NCBI GenBank assembly: GCA_963575745.1
Contig: CAUYUJ010007402.1
Location: 243,051-307,050, forward strand
Direction: 5' to 3'
DNA length: 64,000 bases
Origin: Prorocentrum cordatum
Taxonomy: Eukaryota; Sar; Dinophyceae; Prorocentrales; Prorocentraceae
The notes beneath the pieces are model-generated. The model saw only the letters and a program-made list of their open reading frames with translations, was not told the DNA's origin and searched no databases. How positions within the stretch are numbered: position 1 is the stretch's first letter; each line of letters begins with the position of its first letter. Both the position numbers and the translations under genes were made by a program. Of this stretch, positions 53,350 to 64,000 are shown piece after piece.

Positions 53350-54245
53350 CATTTCGCAACCCAGAGTTCCGAGGATGTCTCAGGCAAGCGTGGCCGGATC
53401 ACCATGGGGCAGGGCATCTTGGAAACCAGAGTGGCGAGGATGTCGCTGGTCAAGGTGACCAGACGACCATGGGGCAGGACACCTCCGAGGTCTGAGTTGT
53501 GAGGATGTCTCAAGCGAAAGTGGCCTGACCACCATGGGGCAAGAGATCTCTGAGGTCAGAGTTGCGAGGATGTCTCTGGGGAGAGTGGTCTGACCACCTC
53601 AGCCCAGGGCATCTCGGAGCCCAGAGTTGCGAGGATGTCTCAGGCAGGACTGGCCTGACCACCTGCTCAGGGCATCTCAGAACCCAGAGTTGCGAGGGTC
53701 TCAGGCGAAAAAGGCCGAGACACTATGGAGCAGGGCATCATTGAGGTCAGAGTTGCGAGGATGTCTCAGGCAAAAGTGGCCTGAACAGCTCAACTCAGGG
53801 CATCTCGGGCGAGGATGTCTAAAGCGAAAGTGGTCTAACCACCTCAACTCAGGGCGTCTCGGAACCCAGAGTTCCGAGGATGTCTCAGGCGAAAGGGGCC
53901 GAGACACTATCGAGCAGGGCATCATTGAGATCAGGGTTGCGAGGATGTCTCAGGCGACAGTGGCTGACCACCTCAGCTCGGGGCATATCGGAATCGAGAC
54001 TTGCGAGGATGTCTCAGGCGACCGTGGCCTGACCAGCATGGGGCAGGAGATCTCTGAGGTCAGAGTTGCGAGGATGTCTCAGGCGAAAGTGGTCTAACCA
54101 CCTCAGCTCAGGGCGTCTCGAAACCCAGAGTCCCGAGGATGTCTCAAGCGAAAGTGGCCGGGCCACCATGGGGCAGGGCATCTCCGAGACCAGAGTTGCG
54201 AGGATGTCTCAGGCGAAGGTGGCCAGATCACTTCATGTCAAAGCA
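53350..54245 (+). repeat. 64-66 bp tandem repeat
   Basis: About 13 units of GAGGATGTCTCAGGCGAAAG, TGGCCTGACCACC, TCAGGGCATCTCGGA and CCCAGAGTTGC (GAGGATGTCT at 53371, 53435, 53501, 53565, 53631 and so on). Two variant second halves alternate irregularly: CATGGGGCAGGGCATC and CTCAGCTCAGGGCATC. Confidence 0.95.
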
Positions 54246-54485
54246 CGTCGGCCTCCAAATTGCCGACGACGTCTCACGCGGAACTGGCCGGACGCGAACG
54301 CGCCGGCGTCCGGAGACGAACGCCGGCCCCGGCATTCTTGCACGTCCCGCACATGCACTGCACAGGTACGCACAGTATTCGCACAGGCCGAGCTCGCCGG
54401 TGGCCGAGCCAGGCCAGCGATTCCGAGATTCCCTGAGCTCGGGCCGTCAAGCCACTTTCGCCTGAGACAGCCTCGCAACTCTCAC
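54246..54485. other. Degenerate continuation of the 64-bp repeat and spacer
   Basis: Ends with an inverted GCCTGAGACAGCCTCGCAACTC-like piece of the 64-bp unit (about 54456-54482), opposite in orientation to the array. Confidence 0.5.
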
Positions 54486-54560
54486 CTCCTCCTCCTCCTC
54501 CTCCTCCTCCTCCTCCTCCTCCTCCTCCTCCTCCTCCTCCTCCTCCTCCTCCTCCTTCTC
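54486..54560. repeat. (CTC)n microsatellite
   Basis: About 24 CTC triplets. Confidence 0.95.
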
Positions 54561-54879
54561 CTCTGGCCGAGCCGAACAGGCAGGCTGGCCAGTGGCCGGG
54601 GGCGCCCGCCTCCTCCGCCCCCCCCTCCTCCCCCCCCCCTCCACCTCCCCCCCCCCCATCCCTGCTTCTCCGGCCGAGCTGAGAAGGCGCGCGGGAGAGT
54701 ATTTTATTAGGCGGGCGCGCCACCGCCAGCTCACGAACCGGGCGAATAACCGCCCCCGCCAGCAGCGGGCGAGTCTAAACGCACAACAAACTCTTTCAGG
54801 AAGCCCTGGCACGCCCCAGGTTAGCTCTGCGAAGGCCAGGAGGCATTGGAGGCACAGGGGTCCCAGACAGCTCCTAGGG
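54561..54879. other. Unassigned spacer
   Basis: GC-rich with C-runs; no gene seen. Confidence 0.4.
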
Positions 54880-55250
54880 CATGAGCGTGCATGTGCATTG
54901 GGATGTGCACGCATGTGCGCCCGCGCGCTTCACCGCATGTGCGTGCATGTGCGGGCCCGCGCGGCCTCCCGAAGAGAGGTTGCACAGGCATGTGCGTGCA
55001 TGTGCCGATGACAGATCTGCGATTCTCGAACACCTCCCGCATGTGCAGGCATGTGCGCGCATGTGCGTCGGACTGTGCGTGCATGTGCGTATGATGGATA
55101 CATCAAAACACAGCGCACATGCCCCCGCACATGCCCGGGCACGACGTGCACAGTAGGAAGTCCATCCAAGAAGGACCGCACAGGCCTGGCACATGACTGG
55201 CACATGCTGCGCACATGCGCGCACATGACAGCGCAAAAACGGCCGCACAT
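54880..55250. repeat. CACATGC/GCATGTG minisatellite, copy 2
   Basis: GTGCATGTGCG words at about 54885-55090, then CACATGCGCGCACATG words at 55110-55240. The two halves are in opposite sense, so the block is roughly palindromic. Confidence 0.85.
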
Positions 55251-55309
55251 ACACCCACCCAGGGGTATAGATGTGAGTGCGGTGTACTCCTTCTCTCATC
55301 GGAGCCGCC

Positions 55310-55800
55310 CCCAGCAGCAACAACGCTCCTGCTCGAGACCTCCTCCCTTTTTTACTCAAGGCGGTGCTCCTCCTCGCCGCCGAAAACCGCCGCCCCGACA
55401 AACCCAGCGCTCCCGCCCGAGACTTCCTCCCGTTTTACGCTGGACTGGCGCCCTAATTTCTTTTGAATTGGCGCCGCTCCCAGCAAGAACGACGCTCCCG
55501 CTCGAGGCTTCCTCCATTTTACCTCAGGACGGTGCTGTTGCTCGCCGCCGACAGCCCCCGTCCCGACAAAACCACTGCTCCCGCTCGAGACTTCCTCCCT
55601 TCTTACTCAAGGCGGTGATCCTCCTCGCCGCCGACAACCGCCGTCCCAACAAAACCATCGTTCCCGCTCGAGACTTCGTTTTGTTTTGCGCTGAACAGCG
55701 CCCTACTCTCTTCAGCACTGGCGCCGCTCCCAGCAACAACAGCGGCCCTGCTCGAGGCTTCCTCCCTTTCTATTCAGGGCCAGGTCCTTGCCTCGACGCC
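55310..55800 (+). repeat. ~84-bp tandem repeat
   Basis: CAGCAACAACGCTCCTGCTC, GAGACCTCCTCCC, GGCGGTGCTCCTCCTCGCCG, CCGTCCCGACAAAACC. GCTCGAGRCTTCCTCC-type starts at 55331, 55414, 55500, 55583, 55666 and 55750 give a period of 83-86 bp. Confidence 0.92.
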
Positions 55801-57056
55801 GACAGCCCCCATCCTCACCTGGGGCTCCACTGGCGGTCTCGCATCGGCGCAGCAAGGCACGGGCATGCGTTTTCGAGGTGGGATATGTTGAACTTCCTCG
55901 GAGGAGGTGTTTGCAACACCTCATTGGGCGGGAGATCTGGGAATGGGAATAACGGACCCCGTTATAGAGCAATATTCCCCCATGATGGGGATGGTCATCA
56001 TGATGGTCGCATGCTTCGTGTGGGAACATCGCGCATGAGGGTAAAATGATTGTTGTTGTTGTTGGTGGTGTTGTTGTTGTTGGACCTTCACTTTTGAAAC
56101 AGAACTCTTGTTGATCCGCCCTCGTGCACATTCTGTATTTTTTCGAACGAAGTGGGATCGCACCCCGTTTCTACAAGGGGAGTATTGAGGTTCAGACTGA
56201 GCCCCTGGCCTCTGCATTACTGCTACAACGGCTCCAGCCTAATACTTCCTTACAACTTCTTAGAGAATCGCGCTCTCGCGCGGGACGTTTTCACAATGTA
56301 TGCCGGAATCGCGCTCTCGCATTGGATTTCCTCTGAACTCACTGAGACGCCTCGCCCTCGACACTCAGGAATCATGCTCCTCCTCCTGATTTACTTGGGA
56401 ATCGCTCTATCGCTGCAGACTTCCTCACAATTCATGCAAGACAAACGCTTAAGCGATTCGCCCGCTCAACCCCGCCGTCTGGACCCCCACCCGCCCGACC
56501 CGCCCATAAGGGTCTGCCTGGCCGACCCGCCCGTCTGGCTATGCCGCGTTATTTCCTGCTCGTAAACCCTGTCCTGCTAATCTCTCTCGCCCTCCATCCT
56601 TCTTCCTCCCCCTTGTCCCTTCCTCCCTCCCTTCCCCTGTTTGACGGGTTGCGCCATTAAGATGTGGCAGGTAAGAAAGACAGACCCCCCAAAGAGGCAC
56701 GATCGAAGGCGAAAAGGGCGGGTAGGTATCGAAGGTTTGGGATTTACACGTTGGTGGCATGCGAGCAGATAGGCGCAAACAAATATTGGAATGTTTGTCG
56801 TCGTCGCCGCCGTCCCCGCGCGACCCATCTCGCGAACCACCGGCGACCCACCCCGCGCCCGCACCCACGATCTTTATCTGCAATTGCGGGGTGCTAGATA
56901 TACTAAGACGGCCTCTCATAAAACGAAGCGGCATGGAAGTGCACCTGAAGCGGCCCAGCCGCTTCCGCCGACGCCCCTACTGCTGTGGGACCCCCCTTTT
57001 CTGGAAGATTGTGCGCCCAAACTAGGCCACGAATCTCTAGCAATATACATAACTCC
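55801..57056. other. Unassigned interval with decayed 84-bp-type words
   Basis: GTTGTTGTT microsatellite at about 56050-56082. AATCGCGCTCTCGC words near 56265-56420 recall the 84-bp repeat. No gene recognised. Confidence 0.45.
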
Positions 57057-57137
57057 ATACATACATACATACATACATACATACATACATGCATGCATGT
57101 ATGCATGCATGCATACATACATACATACATACATACA
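57057..57137. repeat. (CATA)n microsatellite
   Basis: CATACATA with GCATGCATG steps, like the 3.6-4.7 kb satellite. Confidence 0.95.
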
Positions 57138-57234
57138 GCTATAGCTTTATACATATGTGTGTACGTATACGTATCCCAAAGGAAAGTTTGCACTTAAGGG
57201 TTTCTTGCGTATCCTCTGAAATATGGTCCGTGCT

Positions 57235-57430
57235 GTCGTCTGGTGGCTGTCGTCGCCGTCGCCGTCCCATCGCCGCATCGTCGCTGCCCGTCGTCCGGGC
57301 CTTGTGGCCGGTCTGGCGGCTATGTCGTCGCCGCCGCCGTCCCGTCGCCGCCTCGTCGCCGCCCGTCGTCTGGGCCGTGTCTTCGGTCGGGCGACTGTGG
57401 CCGCACCCGCCGCCCCGTCGCCACCTCGTC
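57235..57430 (+). repeat. 75-bp GC-rich tandem repeat, right copy (inverted)
   Basis: GGCGGCTATGTCGTCGCCGC-, CGTCGTCTGGGCCGTG- and CGTCGCCGCCTCGTCGCC-type words. The reverse complement matches 28250-28465. Units of about 72-75 bp. Confidence 0.85.
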
Positions 57431-57479
57431 GCCGCCCTCGGTTTTCTTATCTAAACGAATACACAAATCCCCCCCCGGA

Positions 57480-60400
57480 ATTGACGGCACCCTTTTTTCG
57501 CATTGCAGTTTACAAGTGATTCGGTTCGAATGCCCTTTAAAAACATGAGTTCGTATCATCCAAGCTAAACCCGTATCCCCCCGCACGCCCATCCGTTTAT
57601 AAGAGATCATCCATTTCCAAGAATCATTCGAGACAAGATTTAGCGAAATGCACACGCGCGAAGTCGTGCGCGCAGGACGAAATCCTTCACAAACCTCGGT
57701 TTTTAATGTCCGAATCAAATACCCGAAAACAAATGTTAGCGAATAGTCCCGAAAAGAACACAACAACACCAACAAAAAGCAAAACTGCGCCCGCGTTTTT
57801 GCGAATCACTGGGAAAACCCTATGTTGTCAGCATGTCCATAAAATCAGCGAAACGGGCCTCTCGCGCGCGCGCGTGTCGGGATCGTCCGAACGCACTTGC
57901 GCGCACGCTGGCGCAATACTCCCTCGGAAACAAAAGTACGAAGCGCACACGCGCACGCTGTCGCGCGCGCGTGCGGGAATCCTTCACACACCTGAAGTTC
58001 GTCAAAGTTTCACCGTCGAACGTTCCGAAATCATGTCAAAACAGACTGCTTTGCAACATCAATGTTCAAAAGAAACCTGCGCTCGCGAATTTGCAAATTG
58101 TTACAAACACAAATTACTTTCAAACAATGTCATAACATTCTGCCGAACGGGTCTATATCGCCGCATGTCGACATCATTCGAACGCCCGTCTCGCACGTGC
58201 TGAAGTGGCGCACGATCCGTGTCAAATAATTCAACGCGGGCCACTCGCACGTCGGCCGCGCGCGCACGTCGGGCTCCCTCCAACACCTGCATCACAGACG
58301 CGACGGCGCCGTCATCGCCGTCGGCGCGATCAACATCGGCGCCGTCATTGGCCGTGCTGTCGTTGCCACCATCGTAACCACAATCGCTACCATCATGATC
58401 GCATCAACCGTTGCCGGCGTTGCCATGATACCACGCCTGCCAAAATCGCCGACTCACACTGAAAGGCCCGCTGGGAAGTGCCCAACGGTCAACGCCACCG
58501 CCGCCGCGTCGGTCGCGCCAAACTAGCTGGCCGCACTGCGCGCGAGCATGCGCGCTAACGCGGGCGCGGCAATGCGCCAGCCACCGCCGAGTAGTCATCG
58601 CAATCGCCGCCCCATGGGTTTTGCAAAACAAATTGCGAGCGGGCGAATGGGATGATTGCACGACCACTGGACTTGACAACTTCCAGTTCGGCAGGGTGAC
58701 TTGCGCAATTCAGATTGCACCGCAGAGGTTGCACCACCAACAGTACACCGCATATATTGCACCACATCGATTGCACCACAAATCTTGCACACCCTATGTT
58801 GCACCGCGTCGACCTCACCACGTGGATCCACAACATACATTGCACCATATCGAACGCACAGCATCGATTCTCCGTTCTAAAAGACTAATAGATTCTACCC
58901 CCCCCCCCCCGGACTTATCCGTTCCCCCGCGCGTGCTGTAAATCCCATACGATTCTGACCACATGTCCATCCGAAATATGAATTCGTACCATCCCAGCCA
59001 AGCCGGGTTCCCCACCCCCTGCGGTTCCTTGTCAAATAACACTATGCGGGGACATTTTTCTTTCTAACATAACACATGTTCACAAATCCCTTGCAAACAA
59101 TACGACGAAGTGCACACGCGCGCGTCGTCGCGCGCGCATGCCGAAATCCTTCAAAAACATTCGGTGCCGGACGGATTTCGCAATCGAGTCTCCGAAAAAC
59201 ATACAAAAATAATGGTTTCGCGACACTGATTTGCTAAAAAACTTCCGCGCGAGCTGTTGCGAAATCTTAAGAAAACCATAAGTTTTTTTTTCAAGGTTTT
59301 CACAAAATGCTACCAAACGGGCTTCGCGCGCGCGCATGTCGAAATCTGTCGAACGCCCTTGCGCGTGTGCCGTCGCGAGAATCCTTTGCAAAAAACAGAC
59401 GAAGTGCAGACGCGCGCGTCGTCGCGGACGTATGCCGAAAACCTTCGAAACCCATCGGTTTCGGAAGGATTTCAAAATCGTGCGTCCAAAAAGCCTACAA
59501 GAACCCAAGGTTTCGCAACACCGATTTTCAACAAAAGCGTGCGCGCGCGCTCTTGCGTCGTCGTCGTCGTCGTCGCCGTCCTCCCTCCTCCCGCGTCGTC
59601 GTCGTCGTCGCCTACGTCGTCCTCTGTCTTTTCTCCTGTTTGTCGTCGTCGTCCTCTTTGGCGTCGTGGTCGTTTCCATCGTCGTTGTCGCCGTGGTCGT
59701 CCTTCCTCCTCCTCCCACGTCGTCGTCGTCGTCCGTCGTCGGCGTCTCATCGTCGTCCCTCCTATGTCGTCGCCGTCGTCGTCGTCGTTGTCGTCGTCGT
59801 CTTCCCTCCTCCCTCGTCGTTGTCGTCGTCGGCGTCGCCGTCCTTCCTCCTTCGTCGTCGTTCGCGTCGTCACCGTCCTCCCTCCTCCTTCGTCGTTGTC
59901 GTCGCTGTCGCCGTCGTCGTCCTTCCTCCTTCCTCGTCGTCGCCTTCGTTGGCGTCGTCGTCGTCGTTCGTCGTCGTCGGCGTCGGCGTCGTTGTCGTCG
60001 TCGAAGTCGTCGGAGACGTCGTCGGTGTCGTCCTAATCGTTGTCGTCGGTGTCGTCGTAGTCGGTCTTAACAGGTTTTGCAAGCCAAGTTGCGGGTGGGT
60101 GGGTGGGATGTTTGCGCGAGCAGTGGAGAAGACAACTTCAAGTTCAGCAAATTAATTGCACCACGTAGATTACACCACATAGACTGCGCGAAATATATGT
60201 CAGCACAAAGAGCGCACCGCTTAGAACGCATCACTTGGCGCGCAGCATGAAAATTCAACCGCATTGGGTGCGCCGAAGGGACTGCGCAACACAGATGGCG
60301 CCAAAAACCGCACAATATACATTCTGTTTTCTGAAATGGGAAATAATCGACCCTCCTCCCGAGTGATCCACCCCTCTTTTTCGCATTGCAATTTCCATGC

Positions 60401-63400
60401 GCTTCTGCCCAATCGCCCATCCTAAATATGCACTCGCACCGTCCCAGGAGGGTCAGCATCGGCTCCGCCCCGCCATCCTCTGCAAAATAAAACTATGCGT
60501 GCGCAGTCGCTTGTCAAAAACACTCAGTTTTTCGATGTTAAAAAATTGTCGCGGAAACAAGAAATTAACCAAGTGCGCGCGCGCCGTCGCGCGCGCATGC
60601 CGAAACCAGATTTTTTAATGAAAAATAAGCATGGGGTTTCAAAACCAAGCGTCCGAACAACATTATCAAAATAGGCTTGCCCTACAGGAGTCCTAGCTCA
60701 AAGCCTACTTACTGGTCCGTTCCCCCTCCCCTCTAATTCCTACGTCCCCCCCCCAATTCCTATGGCTGCGGCTACGCCTATGTCTCCCCCCATAACTCCT
60801 ATGCCTGCACCTATGGCCTGCTTGATTGCTTGCTTGCTTACTTGCGCGCTTGTTTGGCCCCCTGCTTGCTTGCGCGCTTGCTTGCTCGCTGAGCTGCGGA
60901 TTCCAATCATGCTTGATTCCTCTGATTCCTTGATTTGGCAGTCTAACCCGGCTGGCTGATATATCAAACACAAGGCTTTGCAACGCGGACTCCCAACCCC
61001 GCCCCCAGAAAAACGCGCGCTCGCTCGTACGAGTTTGTAGGAAAACTTTGATTCTTCAACATGTCCATAAAATGTAACAAATCGGGTTTCGTGCGCGCAT
61101 GCCAAAACCGTTCGAACGCCCTTGCGCGCCCGCTCGGGTGGCACGATCCGCGCCAAATAATACCATGCGGGCCACTCCCGCGCGTCTGCCGCGCGCGCAT
61201 GTCGAACCCCTTTCCAAAACCTTCATCACCGACGCGAAGACGCCGTCGTCGTCGCCGGCGCTATCAGCATGGGCGCCGTCGCTGGCTGCCACGTCGTCGC
61301 CGTCGGCATTATCACCGGCACCGCCGCCATCATCGTCGTCTCTACCGCTGTCGACGCTGCCGCGGCACCTCGCCCGCCCAAATCGCCGACTCACACTGGA
61401 ATGCCCGCTGGGATGCACCGAGCGGTCAGCGGCGCCGCGCTCGCGCCCGCCGCGCCAAATTAGCCAGCCGCTGCGCGCGCGAGCATGCGCTGGCTAGCGC
61501 GGCCGCAGAGATGCACCAGCCAAAGCCAAGCACTCATCGGAATCACTTCCGCACGTGCTTCGCAAACCACGTTGCGGGCGGGCGGGCAGGCGGGGCGATT
61601 GCGCGAGCAGTGGAGCGCGCGAATTCAAGTCCGGCAAAGTGAATTGCACCACATGGACTGCGCCAGATAGATTGCACAGCGTAGGTTCTCCGTTCCCAGA
61701 GAACATTAGGATCCGCCGCCCCCTGCCCGGACATGACGGGCCACCTCTTCGCATGGCAATGCGCGCGCGATTCCGGCACATCGCCCGTCTTAAATATTAA
61801 CTCGCACCACCCAAGCCAAGCCAGCAACGCCACCCCCCCTCGCGCTCGTTTATCTGAAATCATACGTTGCCAAGAACCCTTGCAGCAAATGAGACGCGGC
61901 GCACGCGCGCGTGTCGTCGCGCGCGCATGCCGGAATCATCCGAAACAACAGCGACAGTCGCAAGGATGTCAAAATCGACTGCCGCGAAAGCATGAGAACA
62001 ACACAAAAAAACATGGCTCTGCAACATTCTGATGCGTTCAGAACTCGCTACACAAACGGGCCTCTCGCGCGCGCGTCGGAACAGCTCGAAAGTCTTCGCG
62101 CGCGCGCCGTCGCAAGAAAACCTCGCACAAAACAAAACGAAGTGCACGCGCGCGCGTCGTCGCGCGGGCATGCGGCAAACCTTCCAAAACCTAGGGCGTC
62201 GCAAGGGCTTCAGAATGGAATGCCCCGAACACCTACAAAAACACGTGTTTTGCAATTCCTGCGCTCGCGCTCGCACTTCCGAAATGCCTACGCTCGCGCT
62301 CGCGCTTCTGCAAATCCTCACGCAAACCCTAAACTGTTCAACATGTTCCTTGCGTTTGGCCAAGCGGGCGGGCCCCGCGCGCCGCGCGTCGAAATCATTC
62401 GAACGCCCTCGCGCGCGCAGGGGGCGCGGGGGGGGGGGCGCGATCCGCGCCGAATAATACAACGCGGGCCCCTCTCTCGCGTTGGCCGCGCGCGCCTTGA
62501 ATTCCCCCCAATATCTGCGCCGCCGACGCGAGCCGTCAGCGTCGTCAGCGCGATCGGCCTGGGCGCCGCCACTGGCCTGACCGTCGTCGTCGTCGTCGCC
62601 ATCGCCGCCAGCATCGCTACTATCGCACTTGCGTCCGCCGCCGTCGACGTCGCTGTGCTGCCGCGCCAACCCAAGTCGCAGACGCGCTCTGCGATGCCCG
62701 CTGGGAAATGCAAAGGGGGCACCGCCACCGCGCTCGCGTCGGTCGCGCCGCGCAAGCGGGCCACTGCGCGCGCGAGCACGCGCGGGCCAACGCGGCCGCG
62801 GCGACGCGCCAGCTAGCGCCGAGCAGTCATCGCATCGCCGCCGCACGGGTTTTGCAAGCCAACATGCGGGCGGGCGGGCGCGGCGATTGCGCGAGCAGAG
62901 GAACGGGCTGCTCACGGCGAGAAGACATACGGCAGGTTCGTGTCGTGCCGACCCTGGCGTTGGTTCCTGACACCGCGCCGGATCGTTCAACCTTGAACGA
63001 TCGGCCGTCTCCGCAACGTCCGATCGTTCAACACCGACCGATTCTGGGCCGCCGTCGGCGTTCAACCATGAACGCCCGCGCTGGGGTCGCCGCTGGTCGA
63101 CACGACGCAAACCTACCGTAAGTTTGACCAAATCAATTGCAAAACTTAGACCACACCACAAATCAGACATGAATCGAATCAATTCTCTTCTATGGAAAGA
63201 GACTCCATCCACCCCCTCCCCCGGGATGATCCGCCCCCCTTTCGCATTGCAATTTGCATGGGGTTCTGCCCCATCGCCCATCCTGAATGCGAAAACATAC
63301 CATCCCGGCCGAGCCGGCGCCCGCCTCCATGCCATCCCCTGGAAAAATCTACGCGCGCGCACTCGTTTATCAAAAACCATCCGTCGCCAAGAACCCCATG

Positions 63401-64000
63401 CAAAAATGGAGCGAAGCGCAAGCGCGCACGCGCCATCGCGCGCGCGCCGAAATCAATCAAAAACACTCGGCCCCGCAAGCACCTCAACACCGCGCGCCAA
63501 CAAACATACAACAACACGTGGCTTCGCAACGAAGACCCTCATCTAAAAGCTCGCGCGCGCTCTAAGTTTTAAGACAGCCATGCGTTTGTTCGCTGTGCTT
63601 CTTCTTTGTTTCAACATGTTCATGCCGCGCTACCAAACAAGCTTCGCGCGCGCACGTCGAAATCGCTCGGTCGCCTGGCCGGCGCGTGCGCCGTCGCGAG
63701 AATCCCCCGCAGAAAACGCAACGAAGCGCGCGCGCGTCGTCGCGCGCGCGCCGAAATCCATGCAACACCTGTTTTAAATATGACTAATATTATACGAGTG
63801 GTTTCGAGATATCAGTCCGCGCTCTTGCGAATTCTTAAAAGAACCCTTGGTTTCTCGACGCGTTCATGGGAAACTGCCAACTTGGCCTCTGGCGCCGCAT
63901 GCCGACATCATTCGCGCGACCTTGCGCGCGTGCTGGCGGGGCACGATGCGCTCCAGAGACTGCCGCGCGGGCCGCCCCCGCGCGTCGGCCGCGCGCGCGC
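57480..64000 (-). repeat. Right array of ~1.4-kb satellite units (inverted)
   Basis: The reverse complement of the left-array landmark (TTTTGCAAGCCAAGTTGC and variants) is at 58621, 60075, 61558 and 62850 (spacing 1454, 1483, 1292). A second landmark, ACCATCCCAGCCAAGCCGG-like, is near 57553, 58981, 60430, 61801 and 63297. The array runs off the window. It contains the same GCGCGC hairpins, C/G runs and 300-bp modules as the left array. No gene. Confidence 0.9.
59556..60064. repeat. (CGT)n tract within a satellite unit
   Basis: Inverted counterpart of 23106-23642, with the same borders (CGCGCGCGCTCTTGCGTCG on one side, TCGGTCTTAACAGG on the other). Confidence 0.95.

Noticed and set aside
53350-54245. 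CRISPR-like regular spacing
   Set aside because: Whole 64-66 bp units repeat with no unique spacers, and the setting is eukaryotic. It is a tandem repeat.

Overview
The window looks like nuclear DNA of a dinoflagellate, possibly a Prorocentrum- or Suessiales-like lineage. Three things suggest this. It is GC-rich and packed with simple and higher-order repeats. Its only recognisable protein remnants are (i) a non-LTR retrotransposon reverse transcriptase, (ii) a retroelement RNase H/zinc-ribbon tail and (iii) the C-terminal part of a Pif1-like helicase; as I recall, all three resemble families abundant in dinoflagellate genomes. No intact host gene, rRNA or complete tRNA was found. The many long ORFs arise from high GC content, from repeat units whose length is a multiple of three, and from microsatellites.

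Layout. 1-9 kb: GC-rich sequence without genes, a tetranucleotide satellite (3.6-4.7 kb), a foldback element with perfect 44-bp terminal inverted repeats (5241-5462), and a 3-kb degenerate Thr/Pro-coding-like repeat zone (5.9-9.0 kb). 9.2-13.6 kb: copy A of a composite repeat, in the order head module, helicase pseudogene (minus strand), 90-bp tandem array, microsatellite, conserved 'tail' module, CCAAGAGG-type minisatellite. Shorter copies without the helicase are at 28.96-30.8 kb (B), 36.1-37.1 kb (C) and 37.2-38.8 kb (D). 13.9-14.1 kb: a second foldback element. 16-18.1 kb and 39-41 kb: two higher-order-repeat blocks of the CCAAGAGG family. 18.2-24.3 kb and 57.5-64 kb: two arrays of the same unit of about 1.4 kb in opposite orientations, carrying GC-palindrome hairpins. 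A dead LINE (24.9-28.2 kb, minus strand) separates the left array from a 75-bp repeat that directly abuts the right array in mirror image. 33.2-34.6 kb: the RNase H pseudogene. 43.28-43.34 kb: a 5'-truncated tRNA-Ile(GAU)-like sequence. 44.2-44.8 kb: a 12-bp GATC-rich satellite. 45-47 kb: a two-module direct repeat, one copy split by about 0.64 kb. 51.2-52.9 kb: an 0.8-kb tandem duplication. 53.3-56 kb: 64- and 84-bp tandem repeats plus CACATGC minisatellites.

Nothing here looks like a working pathway. The biology is that of mobile and satellite DNA: at least three decayed protein-coding elements, several short foldback elements of 60-220 bp, and a composite repeat that may be a non-autonomous derivative of a helicase-bearing element. 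All similarity statements were made by eye, without alignment tools.
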